Shown one piece after another: positions 1-6,600 of a DNA stretch of 12,407 bases (position 1 is the stretch's first letter; each line of letters opens with the position of its first letter). Source of the stretch: an uncultured Ruminococcus sp. Its GTDB lineage: Bacteria; Bacillota; Clostridia; Oscillospirales; Ruminococcaceae. The DNA lies in the NCBI GenBank assembly GCA_937907215.1, contig CALESG010000160.1, positions 1-12,407 on the forward strand, given 5' to 3'. The notes under the pieces are model-generated. The model was not told where the DNA came from, ran no database searches, and saw only the letters and a list, made by a program, of their open reading frames with translations. The position numbers and the translations under genes are program-made.

Positions 1-84
1 CGTACCTCTAAACTGATCGCTTTTTCTCTTGCTACTTAAGTGTACGCATATGCCCAAACCCCCGGAGTTTATCGCTTTCGTTTC

Positions 85-195
85 CAAGGAAGGCGATGAG
101 ACAAAAAAAGACGACACCTAAATGGTATCGCCTTCCTTGCAAATTCAATACGCCGCTCAGGTCGCTCTCCAGCGTTGCCTTATCCTGCGTATTGA
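85..195 (-). other. Two-hairpin structured segment downstream of the IS promoter
   Basis: Two strong inverted repeats lie just downstream of the minus-strand promoter. The first pairs 187-195 with 145-153 (9 bp), with a nested 4-bp hairpin inside (171-174 with 163-166). The second pairs 127-139 with 85-97, a perfect 13-bp stem (CAAGGAAGGCGAT and its complement), with a 29-base loop that contains a run of seven T on the minus strand. A minus-strand frame is open from inside the promoter region to about position 32, but I do not recognise its product and see no ribosome binding site. It could be a 5' leader RNA controlling transposase expression, or a small structured RNA. No class was recognised. 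The T run sits in the loop, so this is not an ordinary terminator. Confidence 0.4.
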
Positions 196-207
196 CAAAG
201 CATATTT

Positions 208-236
208 ATTATACCATTTTCCTTACTATTTGTCTA
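208..236 (-). promoter_or_regulatory. Minus-strand sigma-A promoter at the IS end
   Basis: On the minus strand: -35 TAGACA (231-236), 17-base spacer, -10 TATAAT (208-213) with a TG one base upstream of the -10 (extended -10). It reads leftward into the putative IS, starting near position 201, and should drive the structured leader at 85-195 and whatever transposase lies beyond the window. Confidence 0.65.
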
Positions 237-262
237 TAGTTTTGATTTCAAACATTATTTTT

Positions 263-287
263 TGTCCAACTTTAAGGGTACGCTTCA
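263..287 (-). repeat. Putative terminal inverted repeat of the IS
   Basis: This 25-base segment, read leftward from 287, begins TGAAGCGTACCC and ends AAAGTTGGACA. The TG start and the ACCC...AAAGTTGGACA pattern are typical of IS150-subgroup ends (recalled, not searched). The partner repeat would be at the far end of the element, outside the window, so the inverted-repeat nature cannot be verified here. The 3-base direct repeat would probably be AAT (288-290). Confidence 0.45.
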
Positions 288-326
288 AATGTAAATCATT
301 CCAAGCTGATAAGACAGATATGGTCA

Positions 327-1610
327 ATGGGAATCAGGGACAAGAAACTGATATGCGTTATTAAGCAGATGCTGAAAGCACCAATTGTAATGCCGGACGG
401 CACGATAATAAAACCTGATAAGGGAACACCGCAGGGCGGTATTCTATCTCCGCTCCTTGCTAACATTGTGCTAAATGAGCTGGACTGGTGGATAAGCAGT
501 CAATGGGAAACCATGCCGACGCATACGCAGTACAAGCCGCATATTTCAAAAAACGGTACTATCAGCTGTGCAAACAAATTACGTGTTCTACAGGAAAGCA
601 AACTGAAAGAAATGTATATCGTTCGCTATGCAGATGATTTTAAGATTTTCTGCCGCAAGCGAAACAATGCAGACAAAATATTTGCAGCAGTAAAGAAATG
701 GTTGAAAGAGCGGCTTAAACTCGACATTAGCGAAGAAAAATCAAGGGTTGTAAATCTGAAAAAGAAAAGTTCCGAATTTCTCGGATTTGAGCTGAAAGCA
801 GTCCGCAAAGCGAAGAAATATACAGTGCAATCGCATATGTCAGAAAAATCCAAAAAGCGGGTTACTGAAACGCTCCATAAAAAGATTGTAGAAATAGAAC
901 ACAGCAAAAATGCCAAGGAACTCGGAATCCTTGTCAGACAGTACAATACTGTCGTCTTTGGCATTCATAACTACTACCGTATTGCAACTCATATTTCATG
1001 TGATTGCAGTGCGATTTATAACACGATTCGCAAAACTATCTACAATCGGTTAAGTGGTCAGTTAAAATCAAATGGTGTCATACAATCTGCATTCATACAA
1101 AAGAACTATGGGAAAAGCAAGATGATTTGTTTTCTCGGAGATGCACCCTTAATTCCATTTTCTTATGTGCAGACCAAGACACCAAGATACAAAAAGGTTA
1201 AGATATGCAAATACACTCCAGAGGGCAGGAGCGAAATTCATAAATGCCTGAAATTCGATGAAAGTGTTATAGCGGTTCTGCATATGCTTGCAAAATCCCA
1301 CATGAATGGCAGAAGTGTAGAATACATGGACAATCGAGTTTCACTGTATGCTGCCCAATATGGAAAATGTGCCGTCACAGGCAAGGTACTATGGATTGAT
1401 GAGATTCACTGTCACCATAAAAAGCCTGCATCACAAGGCGGTACAGATGAATACAAAAATCTGATAATTGTGCATATTGATGTACACAGATTGATTCATG
1501 CAACGAAGCCAGAAACAATAACTGCATATCTAAACAAACTGCACCTTACAAAACCTCAACTTGAAAAATTAAACAAATTAAGAACTATGGCAGGAAATCC
1601 TGCTATCTAA
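327..1610 (+). CDS. ltrA: Group II intron reverse transcriptase/maturase/HNH endonuclease, N-terminally truncated
   Basis: This is the multifunctional intron-encoded protein that promotes splicing (maturase) and retrohoming (target-primed reverse transcription). Visible in order, numbered from the ATG at 327: RT4 block with GTPQGG (residues 33-38), catalytic YADD (101-104), later RT/thumb blocks including SEFLGFELK, the maturase (X) region with NYYRIATHIS, and a C-terminal HNH endonuclease with CAVTG, a paired HCHHKKP, GGTDEYKN and a terminal DVHRLIHA. Coding similarity extends upstream of the ATG to 288 (NVNHSKLIRQIWS), where it stops at the putative IS end. Reverse transcriptase blocks RT0-RT3, including the first catalytic aspartate, are therefore absent. 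The 427-aa ORF lacks roughly the first 170-200 residues of a typical 600-aa protein. No good RBS precedes 327, so the ATG is probably just an internal methionine. The fragment cannot be an active reverse transcriptase; treat it as a broken gene. Confidence 0.85.
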   Translation: MGIRDKKLICVIKQMLKAPIVMPDGTIIKPDKGTPQGGILSPLLANIVLNELDWWISSQWETMPTHTQYKPHISKNGTISCANKLRVLQESKLKEMYIVRYADDFKIFCRKRNNADKIFAAVKKWLKERLKLDISEEKSRVVNLKKKSSEFLGFELKAVRKAKKYTVQSHMSEKSKKRVTETLHKKIVEIEHSKNAKELGILVRQYNTVVFGIHNYYRIATHISCDCSAIYNTIRKTIYNRLSGQLKSNGVIQSAFIQKNYGKSKMICFLGDAPLIPFSYVQTKTPRYKKVKICKYTPEGRSEIHKCLKFDESVIAVLHMLAKSHMNGRSVEYMDNRVSLYAAQYGKCAVTGKVLWIDEIHCHHKKPASQGGTDEYKNLIIVHIDVHRLIHATKPETITAYLNKLHLTKPQLEKLNKLRTMAGNPAI

Positions 1611-1664
1611 AGTTTCTGAATGCTTTGAAATATTTGCTAATATGACGAAACAATAACCTTGATG

Positions 1665-1749
1665 GAACGCCGTATGCGGTGAAAGTCGCATGTACGGTGT
1701 GGAGTGGGGGAAAATCCGGAGATTACATCAAAGGATTACCTATCACTAT
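1665..1749 (+). ncRNA. Group II intron domains V and VI and 3' splice site
   Basis: Domain V is recognisable from its near-universal form: CGCCGTATGCG, a GTGAAAGT loop region, then CGCATGTACGGTGT, which fold into the 34-nt catalytic hairpin (about 1667-1700). The catalytic triad position reads CGC rather than the commoner AGC. Domain VI follows (1701 to about 1749) as a GGGGGAAAATCC...GGATTACC stem-loop whose 3' strand should hold the bulged branch-point adenosine, followed by the ATCACTAT 3' end. The sequence shows the 3' catalytic part of the ribozyme to be intact. Confidence 0.85.
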
Positions 1750-2186
1750 CCGATAATACCGTGTACTACGTCATCAACAACAATGCCGGATATACAGGCG
1801 ATTTGGAAATCGCACTTATCACTACGGATTTTGCAACAGAAATTCTCGGTGAGATTCAGGATACAAAGGGCGTGCTTGTGGAACGTAACAACGCTGAAAC
1901 GGCACAGTTTGCACTTTTGTTTGAATTTAACGGCGACAAAAATCACATTCGTCATGTCCTTTATTGCTGCAGTGCAAGTCGTCCGAAAACGGAAAGCTCT
2001 ACTACTGAGGAAAGCACGGAGGTCAAGACGGAAACACTGTCCCTCAAGGCTTCCGCACTTCCTGACGGTCTGGTAAAATCCAAGACCTGCGAGAATACGG
2101 ATGAAACTACCTATAACAACTGGTATAAATCCGTCTACATTCCGACGTTTGCAGCGGCAAAAACGACTGCCGCTAAAACTTCATAA
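1750..2186 (+). CDS. Phage major tail (tube) protein, phi13-like, 3' exon only
   Basis: This about 145-codon 3' exon encodes the C-terminal part of a siphophage tail tube subunit, the protein that polymerises into the tail shaft. The frame from GAT at 1752 gives DNTVYYVINNNAGYTGDLEI, then ITTDFATEILGE, VLVERNNAE, QFALLFEFNGDKNHIRHVLYCC and a C-terminal ETLSLKASALPDGLVKSKT segment. The order matches phi13-family major tail proteins as I know them (usually about 190-200 aa). The missing 50 or so N-terminal residues must be in the 5' exon upstream of the intron. An apparent GTG start at 1704 lies inside intron domain VI and is not a real start. The next gene, the tail chaperone, begins 12 bases after the stop, the usual order in tail modules. 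Expression requires intron splicing. Confidence 0.8.
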
Positions 2187-2198
2187 GGAGGCACAGAT

Positions 2199-2579
2199 AT
2201 GGCTATCAAGAAAAATATTGCGATTGACGGTATCGAAGTACCATTTAAGGCGAGTGCTGCTGTGCCTCGCCTTTATCGTCTGAAGTTCGGGCGTGATATT
2301 TACAAGGATTTTGCAGCGTTACAGAAAAACGTCAAGGACAGCGATGAGGGCGAATCTACGCTGGATATTGAGAGTCTTGAGGTATTCGAAAATGTGGCAT
2401 ATATCATGGCAAAACACGCTGATCCTGAGAATGTTCCGGATAATCCCGATGATTTTCTGGAGCAGTTCAACACGTTCAGCATCTACGAGATTCTTCCTCA
2501 GCTGATTGAATTATGGGGACTGAATACGGCTACACAGGTGGAATCTAAAAAAAACATCGCCAGACTGACCGCCAGATGA
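2199..2579 (+). CDS. Phage tail assembly chaperone (gpG-like)
   Basis: The product is 126 aa and starts at ATG 2199 behind the strong RBS AAGGAGG (2185-2191). Its position between the major tail protein and the tape measure protein, its small size, its acidic alpha-helical composition and its N-terminus (KNIAIDGIEVPFKASAAVPRLYRLKFGRD) all fit the tail assembly chaperones of Gram-positive siphophages, which coat the tape measure protein during tail assembly. The gene ends in TCT AAA AAA AAC followed by seven codons and TGA. The stop overlaps the ATG of a small second ORF in the -1 frame, the layout of the lambda G/GT programmed frameshift pair. The frameshifted product would run to 2743 (about 180 aa). 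No membrane segment is seen. Confidence 0.75.
   Translation: MAIKKNIAIDGIEVPFKASAAVPRLYRLKFGRDIYKDFAALQKNVKDSDEGESTLDIESLEVFENVAYIMAKHADPENVPDNPDDFLEQFNTFSIYEILPQLIELWGLNTATQVESKKNIARLTAR
2549..2555 (+). promoter_or_regulatory. Slippery heptamer A AAA AAC for -1 frameshift
   Basis: In the chaperone frame the codons are AAA (2550-2552) and AAC (2553-2555), preceded by A, forming a canonical X XXY YYZ heptamer at the end of an eight-A run. Slipping back one base yields HRQTDRQ and then joins the frame of the downstream ORF (MTTPLF...) without a stop. Position and geometry match the gpG/gpGT frameshift sites of many tailed phages. No obvious strong downstream hairpin was identified by eye. Confidence 0.7.
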
Positions 2580-2743
2580 CTACGCCGTTATTCCTTCTCC
2601 GCTGTGTTCAGCTTGGACTGTCCCTTGGTGAGTTGGATATGCTCACCATTGGGATGGTCAATGATATGTTTAGTGAACGTGAAAATGATGATTTTGACGG
2701 TTGGCATGAGGTGGCTGGACAGGCGGATTTTGATTCTTTCTGA
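2576..2743 (+). CDS. Tail assembly chaperone C-terminal extension (gpT-like), expressed by -1 frameshift
   Basis: This 55-codon frame begins MTTPLFLLRCVQLGLSLGEL and ends NDMFSERENDDFDGWHEVAGQADFDSF. The ATGA overlap with the preceding stop would allow translational coupling. The continuously open upstream part of the frame (from 2555) and the slippery site instead indicate that it is made mainly as the C-terminal domain of a frameshift fusion, 2199-2743. In lambda, the longer gpGT binds the major tail protein while its G part binds the tape measure. This small domain with an LFLLRCVQLGLSLGELD-type core and an aromatic ADFDSF end is, to my knowledge, the usual second chaperone of Gram-positive phages. 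It is too short for many gene finders. Confidence 0.7.
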   Translation: MTTPLFLLRCVQLGLSLGELDMLTIGMVNDMFSERENDDFDGWHEVAGQADFDSF

Positions 2744-2772
2744 TTGACTTTTTCTATCTGCTGTGCTATAAT
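2744..2772 (+). promoter_or_regulatory. Near-consensus extended -10 promoter of the first cargo gene
   Basis: -35 TTGACT (2744-2749), exactly 17 bases, -10 TATAAT (2767-2772), with TG at the extended -10 position (2764-2765). The -35 begins on the base after the chaperone stop codon. Initiation is expected near 2779, giving a 5' UTR of about 43 nt before the RBS-borne start at 2822. This promoter inside a late tail operon implies expression independent of the lytic programme. Confidence 0.8.
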
Positions 2773-2821
2773 TGAAATACACCAAAGCATTGTATTCCTT
2801 ATTTCTTTGCAGGAGGATAAT

Positions 2822-3586
2822 ATGATTTTTACACATGATATTATGGCGTTATATAAGGAGAATAAATCTTCAAACGGAATAGTTCTTCCAACAAGTCGTG
2901 ACATTTATTTTTGTTCAAAACAGAAAGAACTAATTTGTCAGTATTCGCAGGCACGTTTCTTTTTAAATCAAACCGAAGCTGATGAAATCAGGCATTTCAC
3001 AAATTCAGAAAATGAAATACCGACATATACTGGTTGCTTTTATGAGACTGCTCTTATATATTATAATATTGTTGTAGATTTAGCATGGGTATTATGTTAT
3101 ACGGCGTTAGAATACTCGATTAATCAAGGAAGTACCCAAACAAAATTTGGTGCTTTTGACAGCATTAAAGATGCATATGATAAATTGAGAAACGCAGAAA
3201 ACCTCGTTATTGCACCAACTGATCCAACATCTCCTTTATATTATTTGAAAAAAGTTAGTCCTGCTTTTTCTGATGCACTTGATTTATTGACAGATTTCTG
3301 GAAGGAATATGTAGAATGTGATATTCGCCAAGATTATAATTTTATTAAACATAAGGGCAAACCAATCTACAAAGAAGTATCACAGGAATTAAACGGAAAA
3401 CTCATTTCTATTAAAATGAATTCAACTACAGTTGCAACCGATTCAAGAGAAATCAGTAAGACTATGTCTTTATCTGAAGCAATTCCCGCACTAAAAAAAT
3501 TTGATGAAGAAAAGCTGTATCCATATATAAAGGAATTAATCGATATGCTATTTTCAATAGTAAATCCTTCGCCTTTGGCACAATGA
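2822..3586 (+). CDS. Hypothetical cargo (moron) protein, 254 aa, possibly a helical HEPN-like protein
   Basis: The start is ATG 2822, five bases after a perfect AGGAGG (2811-2816); an upstream extension into 2744 would overlap the promoter and is rejected. The protein is not a recognised tail component. Visible features are an aromatic, mostly helical core (YETALIYYNIVVDLAWVLCY around residues 75-95), a segment PLYYLKKVSPAFSDALDLLTDFWKEY, and a polar motif IRQDYNFIKHKGKPIYKE. The NFIKHKG part recalls the N-x3-H portion of HEPN-domain active sites, but the canonical arginine directly before N is a tyrosine here, so the assignment is weak. The gene is clearly more AT-rich than the tape measure gene and has its own promoter and terminator, forming a self-contained cassette between chaperone and tape measure. 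A lysogenic conversion or phage-defence function is possible, but the activity is unknown. Confidence 0.75.
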   Translation: MIFTHDIMALYKENKSSNGIVLPTSRDIYFCSKQKELICQYSQARFFLNQTEADEIRHFTNSENEIPTYTGCFYETALIYYNIVVDLAWVLCYTALEYSINQGSTQTKFGAFDSIKDAYDKLRNAENLVIAPTDPTSPLYYLKKVSPAFSDALDLLTDFWKEYVECDIRQDYNFIKHKGKPIYKEVSQELNGKLISIKMNSTTVATDSREISKTMSLSEAIPALKKFDEEKLYPYIKELIDMLFSIVNPSPLAQ

Positions 3587-3598
3587 TATTATATTGAT

Positions 3599-3625
3599 AA
3601 GCACTTGCTCCGGCAGGTGCTTTTT
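3599..3625 (+). terminator. Intrinsic terminator closing the first cargo cassette
   Basis: A 9-bp stem (AGCACTTGC, 3600-3608, with GCAGGTGCT, 3613-3621), a TCCG tetraloop and a run of five T (3621-3625) form a textbook rho-independent terminator 14 bases after the cargo gene's stop codon. It lies upstream of the tape measure RBS, so late tail transcripts must read through it, by antitermination or leakiness. Confidence 0.85.
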
Positions 3626-3637
3626 CATGCCCTCACG

Positions 3638-3647
3638 AAGGAGGTGA
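3638..3647 (+). promoter_or_regulatory. Full-length Shine-Dalgarno of the tape measure gene
   Basis: AAGGAGGTGA (3638-3647) is complementary to the 16S rRNA 3' end over ten bases and sits five bases before ATG 3653. It decides the start over the upstream in-frame codon at 3605, which lies inside the terminator hairpin. Confidence 0.85.
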
Positions 3648-3652
3648 ACATC

Positions 3653-6600
3653 ATGGCAAACAGAATCAAGGGCATCACAGTCGAAATCGGCGGTGATACT
3701 ACCAAACTTTCCAAAGCTCTCGAAGGCGTCAACAAGAACATCAAAAACACCCAGACACAGCTGAAAGACGTAGAAAAGCTGCTGAAACTTGACCCGACCA
3801 ATACGGAACTTCTATCGCAGAAACAGAAACTTCTTGCAGACACCATCGGCTCAACCAAAACCAAACTGGAAACCCTGAAAACCGCCGCAGAACAGGCAAA
3901 TACTGCTCTTGCGAACGGTGACATCACGCAGGAGCAATATGATGCCCTTCAGCGTGAGATCATCGAAACGGAAAATGAGTTGCAGCGATTACAGACGGAA
4001 GCATCTAAAACCAATACGGCACTTGCCAAAATCGGCGAGGCGGGACAGGTGCTTGAAAATGTCGGCAACAAGATTTCTGGTGCAGGTGAAAAACTCTTGC
4101 CCGGCACCGCCGGTATAACTGCTCTTGGGACTGCCGCCGTGAAAACAGCCTCCGACTTTGACACTGCAATGTCAAAGGTCGCTGCGGTATCCGGTGCGAC
4201 CGGAGATGACTTGCAGGCTCTCCGTGACAAGGCTCGTGAGATGGGCAGCAAGACCAAATTTTCTGCAAGTGAAGCCGCCGAAGCGATGAACTACATGGCA
4301 ATGGCGGGCTGGAAAACCACCGATATGCTGGATGGTATTGACGGCATCATGAATCTTGCCGCTGCATCCGGTGAAGACCTCGCAACCACCTCCGATATTG
4401 TCACTGACGCTTTGACCGCTTTCGGCTTGACTTCTGCCGACAGCGGTCATTTTGCTGACGTTCTGGCGGCAGCAAGTTCCAATGCCAATAGCAATGTGTC
4501 GATGCTTGGCGAATCGTTCAAGTACTGTGCGCCAATTGCCGGTGCATTGGGTTTTTCCTGCGAAGATACCGCCGAGGCACTGGGATTGATGGCGAATGCC
4601 GGTATCAAATCCACCCAGTCCGGCACGTCCATGCGTTCCATCATGACCGCACTTTCCGGCGATGTGAAATTCTGCTCCGATGCTTTCGGGGAAATGGAAA
4701 TTGCAACGAACAATTCTGACGGTTCGATGCGTGAATTGTCCGATATATTGGCGGATTGCCGAGTCGCTTTTGATCAGATGTCGGAGTCTGAAAAAGCAAG
4801 TGCGGCACAATCACTGGTTGGCAAAAATGCCATGTCAGGCTTCCTTGCACTGATGAATGCAGCACCTGCTGATATTGAAAAATTATCGGGAGCGATTTCC
4901 AATTGTGACGGAACATCGCTGTCTATGGCAGAAACCATGCAGGATAACCTCGGCGGTCAGCTGACGATTCTGAAATCTCAGCTTGAGGAGCTTGCCATTT
5001 CTTTCGGAGAAATCCTGATGCCTGCAATCAGAGCCATTGTAAGTAAAGTTCAGGCACTCGTTGACAAGCTCAACGCAATTGATCCTGCCACAAAAGAAAC
5101 TATCATTAAAATTGCTCTGATTGCGGCGGCATTAGGACCTCTGCTGATCGTTGTGGGCAAAACGATTTCTACGGTCGGAACTTTAATGCAGTTCATTTCT
5201 AACGTTCCTACGATGATCGCAGGTGCAAAAACTTCCTTTGCCACGCTCAGTGGTGCGATTGGCGGTATTTCTGCACCTGTTGTCACTGTCGTTGCGGCGA
5301 TTGCGGCACTGGTGGCAGCGTTTGTGCATTTGTGGAAAACAAATGAGGACTTTCGAGACAACATTCTCGCAACATGGGAGAAAATCAAGGCTACTTTTGA
5401 AAATCTCACTTCCGGCATCGTTGATAGACTGAACGACCTTGGCTTTAATTTTGAGGATTTCGGCGATTTGATGAGTTCAATATGGCAGGGACTATGCGAT
5501 ATTCTTGCACCTTGGTTCGAGGGCGTTTTCACCTATATTGCGGAAACTTTTGATGTGATCGTTGATGTGATTCTCGGCATTCTGGATATTTTCATCGGAC
5601 TTTTCACTGGTGACTGGGAGCAGATGTGGAATGGTGTTAAGGGCATTTTTGTCGGCATATGGGACTTTATCAAGAATTGCTTTACGAATATTGTGAACAC
5701 ATTGAAAGGTATTGCCGATGTATTCCTTGGGTGGTTTGGTACTTCATGGGATGAGGTATGGACGGCAATCAAGGATTTCTTCATTGGGATCTGGAATAAT
5801 ATCTGTGCTGCGTTTACATCAGTAAGGGACTTTTTTGTTAACACATGGAATGCGATTTCAACATTCTTCACAGGCATCATAACCACGATTTACAATACGG
5901 CTGTTACGATATTCACTTCAGTTTATAACTTCTTTGCGGGAATTCTGACAAGTATACACGATTTCTTCTCTACCATTTTCAATGCTATATGGACGGTTAT
6001 CTCAACGGTATGCACAACAATTTACAATATGATTTCAAGTATATGGAATGCGATATATGAGTTTATCTCTCCGCTGCTTGAATCGGTGAAGTATCTGTTT
6101 GAAACTATCTTTCAGGCTATATGGATTATTATCAGCAGCGCAATGGACTGGATTTCTGAAAAGATACAGACTATTTGGAATGCGATCGTCGAGTTCATAA
6201 CACCTTTGCTTGAGGGTATAGAGTCATTCTTTGAAACTATCTGGAATGCAATCAAGACGGCGATTTCCACGGCTCTGAGTGCGATATCAAATACCATATC
6301 AAGTGTATGGAATGCAATTTCAGGTTTTATTTCGGGTGTAATGAATACAATCAAATCTGTATTTTCATCAATCTGGAATGCCATCAGTAATGCAATTTCA
6401 AGCGTTGTAAATGGAATCAAAAGCACCATATCTTCCGTTTGGAACAACATTTCTTCTACGATTTCATCTGTAATGAACACCATTAAATCAACCATAACAA
6501 GCATATGGGATAATGTGAAATCTGCCGTTTCAAATACAATCAGCGGTATTTACGATACAATAAAGGGTGGATTTGATAAGGCTGTAAACTTTGTAAAAGG

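Larger units (their letters stand above)
1..287 (-). mobile_element. Terminal part of an insertion sequence, probably IS3 family (IS150 subgroup), cut by the window edge
   Basis: The stretch 1-287 has no similarity to the group II intron or tail genes that follow. Its right boundary fits an IS end. Read on the minus strand it starts TG, then carries a run reading CCCTTAAAGTTGGACA, which resembles IS150-type terminal repeats as I remember them. Directly after 287 the intron reverse transcriptase continues in frame with residues NVNHSKL, the usual continuation of the conserved block that contains FDNVNH. A minus-strand promoter (208-236) reads into the element, as expected for a transposase promoter. 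No transposase reading frame is recognisable in the 287 bases, so the family call rests on the end sequence alone. The other terminus and the target duplication lie outside the window. Alternative: a rearrangement or assembly junction at this point. Confidence 0.5.
288..1749 (+). mobile_element. Group II intron, 5' part lost or displaced by the IS; 3' end intact
   Basis: The segment holds the C-terminal two thirds of an intron-encoded protein (288-1610), then about 55 bases of domain IV/linker, domain V (about 1667-1700) and domain VI up to about 1749. After this the phage major tail protein frame resumes. Intron domains I-III and the N-terminal part of the protein are missing from the window and should lie beyond the IS if this is a simple insertion. 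The 3' end is placed after a ...CACTAT string because group II introns end in AY and because the exon frame (GAT AAT ACC GTG) follows; the exact base could be one or two off. The exon binding sites needed to confirm it are in the missing part. Confidence 0.8.

Noticed and set aside
188..290. Plus-strand outward promoter from the IS into the truncated reverse transcriptase
   Set aside because: TTGACA at 192-197 has no -10 at 16-18 bases; no other pair is convincing.
122..364. 80-codon plus-strand ORF at the left edge
   Set aside because: It crosses the IS/intron boundary in the wrong frame for the reverse transcriptase, has no RBS, and runs through the hairpin and promoter region.
1704..1749. 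GTG start for the tail protein frame at 1704
   Set aside because: The segment lies inside intron domain VI; the tail protein similarity begins only at about 1750.
2744..2821. N-terminal extension of the first cargo gene to 2744
   Set aside because: It overlaps a near-consensus promoter; a perfect AGGAGG sits right before ATG 2822.
3605..3652. Upstream start of the tape measure ORF at 3605
   Set aside because: The codons fall within the terminator hairpin; the 10-base Shine-Dalgarno before 3653 marks the true start.
4172..4810. Long minus-strand ORF (212 codons) opposite the tape measure gene
   Set aside because: Shadow of a strongly coding plus-strand gene: no RBS, no recognisable motif, composition of an antisense frame.
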